A stretch of DNA of 64,000 nt. Source: Epiperipatus broadwayi. Taxonomy: Eukaryota > Onychophora > Udeonychophora > Euonychophora > Peripatidae. The DNA lies in the NCBI GenBank assembly GCA_028023455.1, contig JAQFVV010012400.1, positions 11,231,748 to 11,295,747 on the forward strand, read 5' to 3'. The notes under the pieces were generated by a model. That model was given only the letters and a program-made list of their open reading frames with translations, was not told the DNA's origin and searched no databases. The position numbers were made by a program, and so were the translations under genes. Position 1 is the first letter of the stretch; every line of letters begins with the position of its first letter. This document shows, in pieces, positions 37,023 through 48,020 of this stretch.

Positions 37023-37190
37023 ACTAAGGCTGTAAACCTTAAGAATATGCGTTTGAAAATATGAAGGTAGGGACCTCTACAGGTCTTAACCACAAGATTA
37101 TGCTTTGGAAGAGGTTGTGGTTAAGACCTGTAGAGGTCCCTACTTTCGCATTTTCACACGCAATATTCTTAAGGTTTATAGTCTAAGGCA
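37023..37190. mobile_element. Near-perfect palindromic element, arms about 70 bp
   Basis: The left arm (37023-37094) and right arm (37115-37190) are reverse complements. The inner part GGGACCTCTACAGGTCTTAACCACA is exact (37070-37094 against 37115-37139). TCTAAGGCAGT occurs just outside on the left (36967) and at the right end (37182), a possible 11-bp target duplication. Non-coding. Confidence 0.85.
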
Positions 37191-37319
37191 GTTTGTAACT
37201 TGCTTATACTGAATGCTTCTTATTATGTAAGTAGATTTGAACTCAGGATTTTTCAGTCTATTGGTCCGTCGTTCTATTTCAAGCAACTAATACACATGAT
37301 CACACACACGTAAAAAAGA

Positions 37320-37388
37320 TACATGATTCTATATATACGTATTTCGTACAGAATCAGACTCATCAGTTGGGTCAGATCATAATCTCCC
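37320..37388 (-). ncRNA. Hammerhead copy, core kept, stem II weakened
   Basis: On the minus strand CTGATGA (37360-37366), GTCTGATTCTGTAC as a poorly paired stem II, GAAA (37342-37345), then TACGTATA. The cleavage triplet would be ATA, which fits the NUH rule. The stem I strands are still partly complementary. Confidence 0.6.
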
Positions 37389-37504
37389 ACACATATATAC
37401 AGTCAGTGCTCAATTTATATTAAGATAGCAATTCCTCAAACTTTAACGGAATTTCTATATTAATTACTATCTTAATATAAACTGAGCACTGATTGTATAT
37501 ATGG

Positions 37505-37575
37505 GTGGGGTATTGTGATCTTGTCCAACTGATGAGTGCTGGTACTGCACAAAATATGGATATTGGGGAACAAGT
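37505..37575 (+). ncRNA. Hammerhead copy, GAAA lost
   Basis: CTGATGA (37529-37535) and GTGCTGGTACTGCAC are present, but the catalytic box reads AAAA (37551-37554). Predicted inactive. Confidence 0.6.
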
Positions 37576-37711
37576 ATCTTTTTTGCATGTGTGGTCATGT
37601 GAATCAGTTGCTTGACATGGAGTAAAAAACAACTAGACTGAAATATCCCGAGTTCAAATCCCTCTACTTACATAAAAAATATTGATGTGTTTTTATTTAT
37701 TGTATAATATA

Positions 37712-39010
37712 CCATCATCATCATTATTGAATCACTGCAGAATGATCTCTAGAGTCATTTAATCCAGTTCTTTTTCAGTCTATAGTCTTTTCTCCACATT
37801 ACTCCAGAATATTTTCAAACTATATCACATATAGTCTTTTTTTTAATCTTTTATAATCTCTTATGGTCCTGTTTAAGATTTTAATTGTTCATTTATTATC
37901 AACCCTAGCTCTACTTTAGCCTTTTTTATTTTTCAATGATGTCACTAATATCTGTTTATTATCCAGTGTATTTTAATTTTAATCCTCTTAGTTAATCCCA
38001 ACATATATCTTACTATATTTTATAGTAGCATCTAAATTCTCCAATACTGCTTTTCTCTTAAGTGTCTGAGTTTTAGGTGTAGGTGTATTTATATGATCTA
38101 ATAAAATGATCCTATTAAAAAACCTTTCCTTTCAAACACATAGACACATTTTAGTTCAATATTAAGTTATTCCTACTAAAAGCATTCCTTTCAAATTTAA
38201 TTCTATGATTAATTTTATCCATTACAGTTTCATTTGCATTAATAATCTGATCACATTAATAATCTGATCATCTATTTTTATTTTCTTTTATGAAAATTCA
38301 TTTAACATTAATTCAATATTTTTAATATTTATACTTAATCCTATTTTCTTCTCTTGCAATGTTTTCAAAAAGATCTAAAGCCTTCTTTGAAAATACAAGC
38401 ACATCATCTGCATTATTTAGATGACTTAAATAATTCTCTATTAATTTCTATTCTCTTGAACACAAAATTTATCTTGTAAATTGGTATAAAAAGTTTCAAT
38501 GACGTGGACTCTCATTATCCTACATCATTGTCAATTTATATCTTCTTAGCATCAACATATCCAATCAGCAGTGCTGTATTTTGATAGATAAAGTATATTC
38601 TTCAAAATATAACAATATTTGGGATTTGTATCTTAATAATCCAAAAGTTTAATCACTGTGGAAGTGCTTATAAAATTAAATGCATTTTCATAATCTATAA
38701 CTCCAAAATATAAAGATAGTTCATGTTCATAGATGGGTTGTAATAATCATAGTAAAAATCTTATATAGAACTGATAAGTTTATATATTTTTAATAGTCCC
38801 CCCTTTCTTATATACCAATGTCATTTCTCTACTCTTCCAATCATTGGGTACATTTTTATCATTTAGGTATTTGGTATATAACTTTGCTAACAATTTATTT
38901 CTTCGCCAGCTTCTTATATAAAATCAATTTAATCCAAAATTTCTTGGAGCTTTTCTTTTCTTCATAGATTTAATTGCGTATCTTACCACTTGGTGTAAAT
39001 TTATAATTTG
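37712..39010 (-). mobile_element. Degraded, 5'-truncated RTE LINE (RT region)
   Basis: On the minus strand the 3' end carries the ATGATGATGATGG tail (37712-37724 on the plus strand), typical of RTE elements. Decayed frames parallel the copy at 51.5 kb: NDKNVPNDWK (about 38850), IIDYENAF as motif A (about 38690), and HLNNADDVLVFS as the FADD box (about 38405). Many stops and indels make it older than the 51.5-kb copy. Confidence 0.8.
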
Positions 39011-39106
39011 GAAGATGGTGTAATTTTAGGTGCCACTGTATTTTTTATTAATATATAAATTTTTTTTGTAGAACGCTACCACACTTTATATCATTCCTCT
39101 TTTTAG

Positions 39107-39183
39107 TAATAGTACAATCTTTAGTAAAAGGCGAAAGATTTATGCGGAATGAACGGGAGCCAGAGCTTAATAGTACAATCTTT
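39107..39183 (-). pseudogene. U5 snRNA retropseudogene (3'-truncated)
   Basis: On the minus strand, 39168-39116 reads like the 5' half of U5 snRNA: CTCTGG near the start, then CATAAATCTTTCGCC, then TTTTACTAAAGATT, the invariant loop I that contacts exons in the spliceosome. Homology stops just after loop I. It is flanked by a 16-bp direct repeat TAATAGTACAATCTTT (39107-39122 and 39168-39183), a target-site duplication of retroposition. AAAGATT is shared by U5 and the target, so the 3' boundary lies in microhomology. Too short to be functional. Confidence 0.88.
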
Positions 39184-39299
39184 TTCTCATACTCGTAAAC
39201 TAATCTTTATTCCAATAACAAGTCGAATTACATTTTTAAAACTTCATTTTTTTCTATTATTTTTCCTTATCAATTTACAGTCACAATCCATTATTTAAT

Positions 39300-41500
39300 C
39301 AATAACTGCTTCTGACACTTTAAAGAATTAAATATATTTAATTTTATTAAATAAATTCGTTTTGAATATTTTCATTTTTTTTCTTAATCTGGATATCATC
39401 TTGTCTCAACTGAACATTACCAGTGGATTGCTGTTTTTTTTTGTATGTTATCTATTGAAGCAGTCGGATCTGAGTTCGATCCTAGCTTCATGTTAGTTAC
39501 CCTAATACTAACCTTAAATTTCCGATGCAATGGGGTTTTATACGTTCAATCCACGCTAATTTCCATAATGAATAATTTATTTCAAATGTGTATTAAAATC
39601 AATTAGTTTCAGTTTAAAATTGAGCAATTCTCTTAATAAATTCATGATAAAATATTCATGAATTTATATATATTACAATTGCGTGGATTGTGCGTATATA
39701 TTTGTAAATATTTAAATATATATAATTTTCGAAAGTTTCATTCGCGGGAATACTTGTTTTTTTTACTTTTAAATAATCTGTAAAGTTTTCGATTAAAACT
39801 ACATTCCTTCCATGCTTTCAAATTCTCAAAAAAACAACAGTAAAGTTTTATTAATTAAAAAAAGATAAGAATTCAATTTTTGATTAAAATCATTTCAGAC
39901 TTTAAGAATTCATTTTCTAATTAGGAAAGGAATTCACAAATTAGTTTGAAAGCTTATCGAAGGAATGTTTTGGAAAACAACTAATTGATAATAAAATGAG
40001 CGCTAGCCTTAAGGCATCTGGACAATATATAGCCCTGAAAAGTCAAAAAAAAGACAAGTTTGTTATAGAGTAGCATGAATTGTGCGTATAATAATTGTAT
40101 TTCATCATGATAGTCCTAAAACATCAGAATTCTACGTTCCTAAAGTCCCGAGAAATCATCAATGGAGCTGCTGAACCTTTTCCGGCCGATCATTCTGCTA
40201 AAATTATGAAAGCTACTAAAATACTATTCCACTAATCAACCAAATGGCTACTTTTCAACAACTTGGAGGTAACTTAAGGACCAGCGGAAGGGGTAATATG
40301 AACGTTAAACTTTCTGGCAGTTCGAACTTTATTTAATACTCTTCCTATTTAAGAGCTCTTTATTATTTAATGTAAATCTTTATAAAATGCTAATATAAAT
40401 TTATATTGTAATTCTTTCAATCTCTAGTCTTTAAACTTTTCTTTTCTACCTCGTGTTTAATATATATATTGGTTTATTAAGTCTATTTAAAAATTATATG
40501 CCAATAATCTTTCGACCGAGACTTTGAATTTGCCTCACGCAAATACTATAACATTAATTTCCAATAGTAATTCTCGCCCATTAGAACTAAATTTGAAAGT
40601 TCTATTAATCATCGAGTCGAAAGAAAATATTAATTTTATTATTTGATAATTGGCAAAAAAAACTATAGCTATTTTCACCTATGCCCCAGCTACTAAGTTA
40701 CAATTTTTATATACTCACAAAATGTTATAATATTATTTCTTTCTACTAATATATATTTATCGAAATAACCTTAAATGTTTTTACCAAAAAGCGATAAAGG
40801 GTAAATGTATTTTAACCCATTTTTTATTTTAAATTGATATTCAGGAAAGAATATAACAAATTAAGATAGTTTATAAATGTTTTCAAAATAGTCGATAAAG
40901 TTTACTTTAATTAATTGGCGACACGAAGATCTACATTTTATTTTCAACGAGACACAAACACATCAAATGTTGACGTAGACTCCCCCGTGCGGACATATTT
41001 TCCATTTAAATTTCCAGGAAAAAATACTTCCTTTCCGTTCCATTGCAAAGGCTAAGACTGCCAAATGCAAGCCGCCATAGACTTGACCATCGACTACAAC
41101 ACTTCAATTTACCACTCCTTTAATCAAATCCTTTTTCAAAAACCCCCCTGCTCGTAATTCGTGAGGAGGATTTAAATTAAACGAACCAATCCTCAAGATA
41201 TTTCTTTAAATCAGTTCTCAAATCAAGATAAAGTAGTTGAAATATTTTGCTCTTCAGGAATAATTTCAAGAATAAACTAATTCCACCGTAATAAAAGTAG
41301 AATACCATTTCCGTCTTAATAAATACCTTTACGCCTATATTCCGGGGGAAGACATAAACCATAATATGTGGCAAGATAAGGACGATCTTATATATTTATA
41401 AATTCTTTTAAAGACTAGAGACACTAAGCAACTAATTTCTTGAACCAAACAAATATTATTATTATAAATATTTTTAACCTTGGTTTCTTGTTCATCATTC
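39300..41500. other. Intergenic DNA without recognised genes
   Basis: AT-rich with scattered CG dinucleotides. GAGTTCGATCC at 39472-39482 resembles a pol III B box, but no A box or tRNA fold accompanies it. Open frames here are short and unrecognised. Confidence 0.5.
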
Positions 41501-41524
41501 TTTTGATAATTATTTAAATGTTAA

Positions 41525-41665
41525 TACCTGTCGTGTTGGCAACCCAACACGTCATATGATTTCAAAGAATCGTGGGTACTCGAACTCTGCCTCCCCCGGC
41601 GTCCCCTGCTTTCTCTCGGCGTTGTGGGTGAACGTTTAACCGGTTTGACTTTGGGGGTTTCATAT
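41525..41665. other. GC-rich island with hairpin, unidentified
   Basis: CGTGTTGG (41532-41539) pairs with CCAACACG (41544-41551) to make an 8-bp hairpin. It is followed by CG-rich text (CCCCCGGCGTCCCC; CTCTCGGCGTTGTGG). GAGTTCGAGTACC on the minus strand (about 41577-41589) resembles a B box. It could be a SINE head, a fragment of a structured RNA or a small CpG island. Confidence 0.35.
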
Positions 41666-42004
41666 GCTGATCTTATTAGAATATCAGTTATCTTCTTGAA
41701 TTCATTCCGGCCTGAACCATATCAAAAGTCTGTTAATAGTTTGAAATAATTTGTAATTCATGGTTTTTTGAAGGTTAGAAGATGCAGCAGTTAATGTCTT
41801 TCCAAATGTCTTTTTAATTTGTATTCACACATATTTTAAGGACACTAATTGATAGTCCTGCATTGTTTCATTAAGTGTGTTCTCATATTGCAAGACATAT
41901 ATCCGACTCTGCTATATATTCATTTAAAATTTTCCATATTCATTTCTGTTTTGGATTTTTTTTTTTAAATAAAAATTCATAAATATGAATTTATTTTTTT
42001 TTCT

Positions 42005-42101
42005 CATGTGTCATAGCATCAGCCGGGAAGGGAATCCGCTATCCCCGGATAACTGCTTGTAAAGCAGCTGTCGCTGACCTCTCGACCACCAATGCTTGAC
42101 A
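42005..42101 (-). pseudogene. tRNA-derived retrocopy with A-rich tail
   Basis: On the minus strand TGGTCGAGAGG (A box-like), an anticodon arm GCTGC-TTTACAA-GCAGT (UAC, Val-like if read as a 7-base loop), and GGATTCCCTTCC near the B box position. The ends TGTCAAGC and ATGACA pair with each other. An AGAAAAAAAAATAAATTC tail follows, with a possible short AAATAT duplication (41981-41986, 42101-42106). The T arm is degenerate, so it is not a working tRNA. Confidence 0.7.
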
Positions 42102-42109
42102 AATATTTT

Positions 42110-43600
42110 TCTCCTTTAAATTCCAAAAGTCTTATTTTCTCTCTCACTTCTATTTTTCAGTTGTTTTAAATTTTAGTATTAAAACGGTGATAATTTCCAT
42201 ATGTTGTTTGGTCTGAGAATAAAAACTTGTTGGGAATTAATATGAATTATTTGATTTGGTATTTTTCATGAAATGCTGCAACTGATTTTGTTACTCTGGT
42301 ATACAATTAAGCTTCACCATTTATTCTATCATTATATATAATTCTACTCTATTTGTGCTTCAATGTTAATACCTTTATATAAAATATGTAACATTTTTTT
42401 CAAATCCAATTGTCCTTTCTTTCACTTCCTTTTTTTAACTTCACAAAATCTGAAGAATATCTCAATTGACATTAGAGGTCTTCTTCCAGTTCATACAACA
42501 TACTTTCATTTGAATGTGGCCTGCAACTATGGTTAGTTAAATAAAAGTTCATCATTAAATGACTGCCTACATCTGCAATTAGAATATTCTTATTACTCTT
42601 TGACATCAATTGTCAAACAGTGATTTGACCAACAATTTTACAGTCTCTTGGAAATGAGAATCAGAAACGAGAGTCACAATTTAGTTCTGTCTGTCATATT
42701 TCATGCATGCTAATACATGAATCCTGCCTTCAAAAAATTCTCCACTTGATGTTTCAATTATGAACTATTACAGCAACTGAAAAGAAAGACCATGGTGTTT
42801 CTTAGCCTTAAATTTAGAGATAAAAGCCAGTAAATATATTTTGCTGTCTGATGCATATTAATAAACAGTTCAGACATCTTTATTTATTATATGAAAAATC
42901 ATATAGTAATAATAGAGATAACAACATGTAGTAGACAGTAGGAATTTTTATAACATTTTTTTTTTAAGATTATAATTTATGTGTAAAAATGCATTGCTGT
43001 ATTATACATAAGACCTGCATGCTTTACCAGTAAAGGATAAGCTAAAGACTATAAATCACAGCTCCACTCTGTCATGTATTGTGCTTAAACTTCTTATGAA
43101 CTCCCAAGTAGTAAAACAGTCAATTATTTTTTGTGTTATATATATATATCATTAAAAGCCAGTCAACCCTTAGACAATCCCGGTACCAATAACAATCAGC
43201 AATTTCAAACTGTTGTCAAGGCAACCTTCTTTTAAAATTAAAGCTAGAATGCCTTGAGCATAATTACACTTATATATATATGTGTGTATCTGTGTGTGTA
43301 ATTCAAGTCAAAAATAGATGTTACTATTTATAATGCTCTGTTATATATACAGTTAGATATGTATCAGTATTTTTATATATTCATTTGAGGGCAAGCTTTT
43401 CTCATTATAGTGAAATAACATTATCTTTATTGTGGGTATTACTCACTTTTTAAACACATATACAGTGGTGGCACAAATTATGCTGTACCTAATTATGCAA
43501 CTTCAGTTATATGCTATCTAAAGAAAAATGTAAACAAACAACCCCCACCCCATTAAAATTCACAAATTTAATGATATTCAGCGGCCTTTTTTTTTTTTAG
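42110..43600. other. No gene seen
   Basis: AT-rich intergenic DNA with TA and TG microsatellite stretches (43138-43149, 43271-43300). Nothing coding was recognised. Confidence 0.6.
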
Positions 43601-43626
43601 CTGTGAGTGCCATATGTGATTATATA

Positions 43627-43800
43627 TATTATAAAATATTGTGGAAGTCAACTAGGAAGTCAAATACTCTTCACAAGTGCTATAAAATAGATATGAGCTC
43701 TCCCATCAATAAATGTTTTAAAAGCATAGGGAAATTTATGCATCTATTTTATAGTGCATATGTAAAGAGTAATTGATGTCCACAATATTTTATAAAGGTA
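43627..43800. mobile_element. TIR (MITE-like) element of about 170 bp
   Basis: The left arm 43627-43692 and right arm 43742-43800 are imperfect reverse complements (TATAAAATATTGTGGA; CTATAAAATAGAT). Non-coding. Confidence 0.7.
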
Positions 43801-44137
43801 TAAATCACTATATTATGAACTATTATGATTTAGCAATTATTACAATTACGTATATTAATAAAATTTCTTCGGTTTATGTTTAAAGTACATACCTTTTATT
43901 ATTTCTTTATTGCCCTTTCCAAATTTGATGTGCTCTATTTTGCATAATAGAACATTTTCTGAGCATAATGCTAAAAGTTTTACAAAATTTTAGAATACTC
44001 CAAAAGTTAATGCTAATTTAAAAACATTAAAACAATTAGAGAAATCCTAATGCAAGCCCATTATTATGTTTATATAAGAGAAAAAGTTAATGAATATCTA
44101 GTATGTATTTAATAGTTACAAAAGTCAGCCATATTAC

Positions 44138-45042
44138 TACACCTAGACCTCACTTAGCGATTGGCTACTTAGTGATATTTCACAATAGCGATCATCATCA
44201 ATTTGTACTCACTACTTTGATTTACAATCAATTATTCACTATAAGGATCGGGAATTTATTTATTTTTTAATTTTTTGGCACATCTTGAATTTTGCGTCAC
44301 TGATGATGTCAGAGAATATGTATTTTAAAGTCATTTTACTCAAAAAACAATCGACTTATAGCAAATATAAAATAAAAGAAAAATAAACTTAGCATATGTT
44401 TTAGAAAATTAGTGCAGTTAGATTTTTTTTTTAAATAAGTTGATTTTTTTTTTCTTTCTAAAGTTGACTGATTTATGGTACACATATGCATTATGTTACT
44501 CTAGTGTACAGTAATAAGTATGTTCAATTAAATAATTTATAATTAAGCATTGTTTTTTAATTTTAATAATTTCCCATAAGTAATAAACATAAATGTACAG
44601 TAATATGTACTAATATATATATATGCGGTACACAGATAATGAAGCGAGAATAAACTGAATTTTTTTTTAAAATGCACTTAAGTATGGATTTTTTTTTTCA
44701 TTACAATGAAAAACTTCTGCAGAAGAAGATAAAAACTTAAATTAAAATTTAGTTTTACTTTCTCTTTTTGCTGTACTGTACTTTTTAAACAGAGAAAATA
44801 CACTTTTTTTTCCTAGTGATATAAAACTTTTCTTTTTAGATACTATACACGTACACTGCATTCGATAAATAATTTTTTTAATATATACTTTATTCCCAAG
44901 TTAGTGTAATTTTTTAGCTTTAGGAACCGATCAATTTTTTTCCATAGACCCTCATTACAAATATATATTTTGTATATGATATTCTTGCTTAACGATGAGT
45001 TCTGGAGAACAAATTACCATCACTAAGAGGGGTAAAGGTGTA
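44138..45042. mobile_element. Non-autonomous pogo/Tigger-like DNA transposon
   Basis: The ends are TACACCTAGACCTCACTTAG (44138) and, as reverse complement, TACACCTTTACCCCTCTTAG (ending 45042). Subterminal text such as TTAGGAACCGATCAATTTTT then CCATAGACC, and TTGCTTAACGATGAGTTCTGGAG, follows the usual Tigger/pogo pattern of GGAACNGATTAA and repeated CTTANCGA blocks. No transposase frame, so it is a deletion derivative. TA at each end fits the family's TA target. Confidence 0.72.
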
Positions 45043-46084
45043 TTTACTTTATTTTACAAATAAAAATATGTAATTTTTTTCTTATTCTCATTGCTTCAGT
45101 GAGTGCATGAGTGACCATACAGTCAGTAAAATATATGTAAATGTGTCCCCTCAATTTATTATTAATAATTCTATTATTATATTATTGTTAAAAAAAATTT
45201 ATACTATAATCTTGATTTATATGTCTACTATACATATAAAAATCTGTCCATATTATATATGGGCATATTGAAAAGTATTGTACACCTGCAGTTCTAGATT
45301 AATCAGTGTTTATCAACAAAATGTGAGCTATTATACACTATATACATTGAACACAAAATAGATTGGGATCAACATATAGCATAGTTCGTGACTCCACTAT
45401 ATATCAACAATAAAAAATATATATTGTTTACTGACTTTACAAGAATATATTATTTTGTACTAACAACAACAATGGAGTCATGTGTATGTGTTTATCTAAA
45501 GTTACATCCACAACAATATGATTCTAATTTTTTTTAATATATTGTTTTCTATATAAACTTTTTATGTTTCTGTCTTTTATTCTCTGGAATTAGAATAGTC
45601 ATACTTATTGACTATGAACTTCTTATAATAATAATAAGCAATAATGACTTGGAGATTATAGAATTCAAAGGAAATTTATCAACAAAGATTTGATGATTAA
45701 TGAAAGATGAAATGATTTGAGAATGCTTTCAGTTATTTGCTACATATGATGTGTGAAGTCTGAGAACTTTGTAGTTTTCTTCTTTTGTCTTCTACCCTAT
45801 CTTACGTATTCATTACAAGAGCTTACTATCAGAAAATTTTCCCTTATATCTTGCTCTTCTATGAATATGATGAATGTTGCTTAGATATGTGATAATTAGA
45901 ATTCATGGTTATGCATTATTCATTTCTAATAGGGAATAAAATATTAATAACAAAGGTATGCATATCTTTCCCTTTCTAATCAACTTTTAATGATAATACA
46001 CCATATAACCAACAATACCTCACCTGATCCCAGCTTACATTTATTAGCAAATTCTTTTACTCTTCCTACTGTTATCCCACCTGG

Positions 46085-46403
46085 TATAAGCTTTACTAAC
46101 CAGTAGATGCCAGATAGGACTGGTTTAATAAATCCATATTCAGTGCTGTCTTATCCAAATATTTCTGGACTAGTTTCTAGCTTATGGTTTTCTTTAGTGG
46201 TGAGATTTTTGGATTTTTTTAACCATGCACTTGTAAAAGTACATTAGATCCAAGAAATCTGAGTGCATTGTTCAAAAAAATCCAAAAAGTTCCTTACTGA
46301 TGAAATGCATATGCTAGAAATTAATCTGGGATATTGAGATAAAGACAGCATTGGATACAGATTTATTAAGCAATACCATCTGCTATCTGTTAATAAGTAA
46401 TGC
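46085..46403. mobile_element. Inverted pair of second-family hammerhead-like units
   Basis: The left arm (46085-46219) and right arm (46269-46403) are diverged reverse complements. Both contain the motif seen at 35.2 kb. The right arm (plus) has CTGATGA (46297-46303) and GAAA (46317-46320). The left arm (minus) has CTAAAGA and GAAACTAGTC, so its core is broken. Distal stem I strands (ATCCAA/TTGGAT) remain in the left arm. Confidence 0.65.
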
Positions 46404-47321
46404 TTGCACTAGATAGAATAAGAGGAGAATAAAAGAAATTGCTAATTTATTGATAATAATTGGATGCTTATAGGAAGTCTCATGATCTTCAAGCTCTGAA
46501 ATAACAGATTAAGATTCAACCCACAAATTTTTAGCTTTCAAATCCAATGCTTTATTATTGCCTAATTAGAATAAAATTTAACAAATAAATAGAAGTTTGG
46601 AGAGCTAGATACTAGATACTGCTAATTAATCTGACTAACAAAGATCATTCATGAAATACATGGTGCAATGAAAGAAGGCAGTCTCAATTTTGTAGTGGTT
46701 GATCATTGCAATATGGTGGAATTGAGATGTGGAATGTAATGACAAAAAATAAAAATCCACAATAACATCTAGTAAAGTATTTATAGATTTGACCAGATAT
46801 TGATCTTGAAGTGGAATATGCCTTTCACTACCCTCCCTCATTCTTTTGGGAGATTCATTTATTGTTTTATGATGGAATGTGTTTGTTATGCAGTAATAGA
46901 TCAAGTTTTGCATAAAATACATAGGCTGATGCAAGTAAGGATTATCACCAGAAACTTATGATTATACCATTGATCAAATTGGGATGGGTCATCTGTACCA
47001 GAGATTTATTCTAGTCTGATGAGGCTTCAATATATTGCTTATTCCCAAATATTTAAATCTTGAGAAATCACAGAATTTTTGCGACACAGTTATTCTCCTC
47101 ATTTCTTTAAAGTAATACATGCTATCATTAGATGAAATGACTGAAGAATGTAGTAATCAATTTCAGGACTTCTGTTGAGTGACCACAATATTTGCCCAAG
47201 ATTTTAATGAATTATCTGCAGACCAATTGATTCTAATTAAAAATATAGAAAAAAAAAATCCCGTATTTGCTTGGGATTTTTTTTTTTCAACCTGCAAAAA
47301 AAAACCTCTATTAATTAATAA

Positions 47322-47701
47322 TTTTTATTAGTCACTCGTTAGACTAGAGATTATCCAATAATAATTAATATTTCTGTAGTGTAATTTTCATTACACCACT
47401 CTCACGCAAGGCAGTAATTTTCTATCTATATATACTGAACATTGATAAAGATATGTGTAAGAGATTGCAATCTGGGCCAAAAGATGAGTGCTGGTTCAAC
47501 ACAAAATATGCATCTTGGAGATCATGGATCTTTTTCACATTTCTTTGATCATACGTTTATGATTACATCCCTCCACAAAGTGATAAAAATGGATAGAAAA
47601 CATTCTCTATCTTGCATGAGAGCGATAAAATGAAAATTACACTACAGAAATATTATTCATTATTGGATAATCTCTAGTCTAATGACTGGCTAATAAAAAA
47701 A
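47322..47701. mobile_element. TIR element of about 380 bp containing a hammerhead relic
   Basis: Inverted ends of about 89 bp (47322-47411 and 47614-47701) share TTAGACTAGAGATTATCCAA and TTTCTGTAGTGTAATTTTCA at about 90 % identity by eye. Between them lies a hammerhead-family unit whose core reads AAGATGA (47481-47487) and AAAA, so it is inactive. Confidence 0.8.
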
Positions 47702-47754
47702 TTAAATTCACTCTTAATAAGTAATTTTTGTTAAAGTTATGAGGACTGAACATT

Positions 47755-48020
47755 TGACACTTTTCAATTAAACTGTGGTAATTTGCTATCTATATATACA
47801 CTGGACAATGATAAAGATATGGGTAAGAGATTGTGGTCTGTGCCAACTGATGGATGATGGTTCATACATGAAATGTGTATCTTGGAGACCATAGATCTTT
47901 TTCACGTCTTTGATCATAGGTTTATGATTACATCCTCCACAAAATGTTAAAAGTGGATAGAAAACATACCTTGCGTGAGAGTGGTGTAATGAAAGTTACT
48001 CTACAGAAATATTAGCCATG
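47755..48020 (+). mobile_element. Second, left-end-truncated copy of the TIR/hammerhead element
   Basis: It repeats the inner unit and right end of the element just upstream (CTATCTATATATACACTGGA; CTTGCGTGAGAGTGGTGTAA; CTACAGAAATATTA). The hammerhead core has CTGATGG (47847-47853) and an intact GAAA (47870-47873) with GTATC after it; one core base is changed. The left inverted end is missing. Confidence 0.7.

Larger units (their letters stand above)
37225..37680. mobile_element. Second head-to-head hammerhead-repeat pair
   Basis: The left unit (37230-37435, minus orientation) and right unit (37464-37678, plus) share GAACTCAGGAT / CGAGTTCAAATCC tails, hammerhead remnants and a central TATATTAAGATAG / CTATCTTAATATA inverted pair. 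The organisation is as at 24.1-25.15 kb, but the centre is shorter. Confidence 0.75.

Noticed and set aside
39450-39500. Possible tRNA or SINE (GAGTTCGATCC)
   Set aside because: Only a B-box-like word. No A box, no cloverleaf and no tail or target duplication.
46635-46934. 99-codon open frame on the minus strand
   Set aside because: No domain, no homology I recognise, repeat-rich setting. It could not be supported as a gene.
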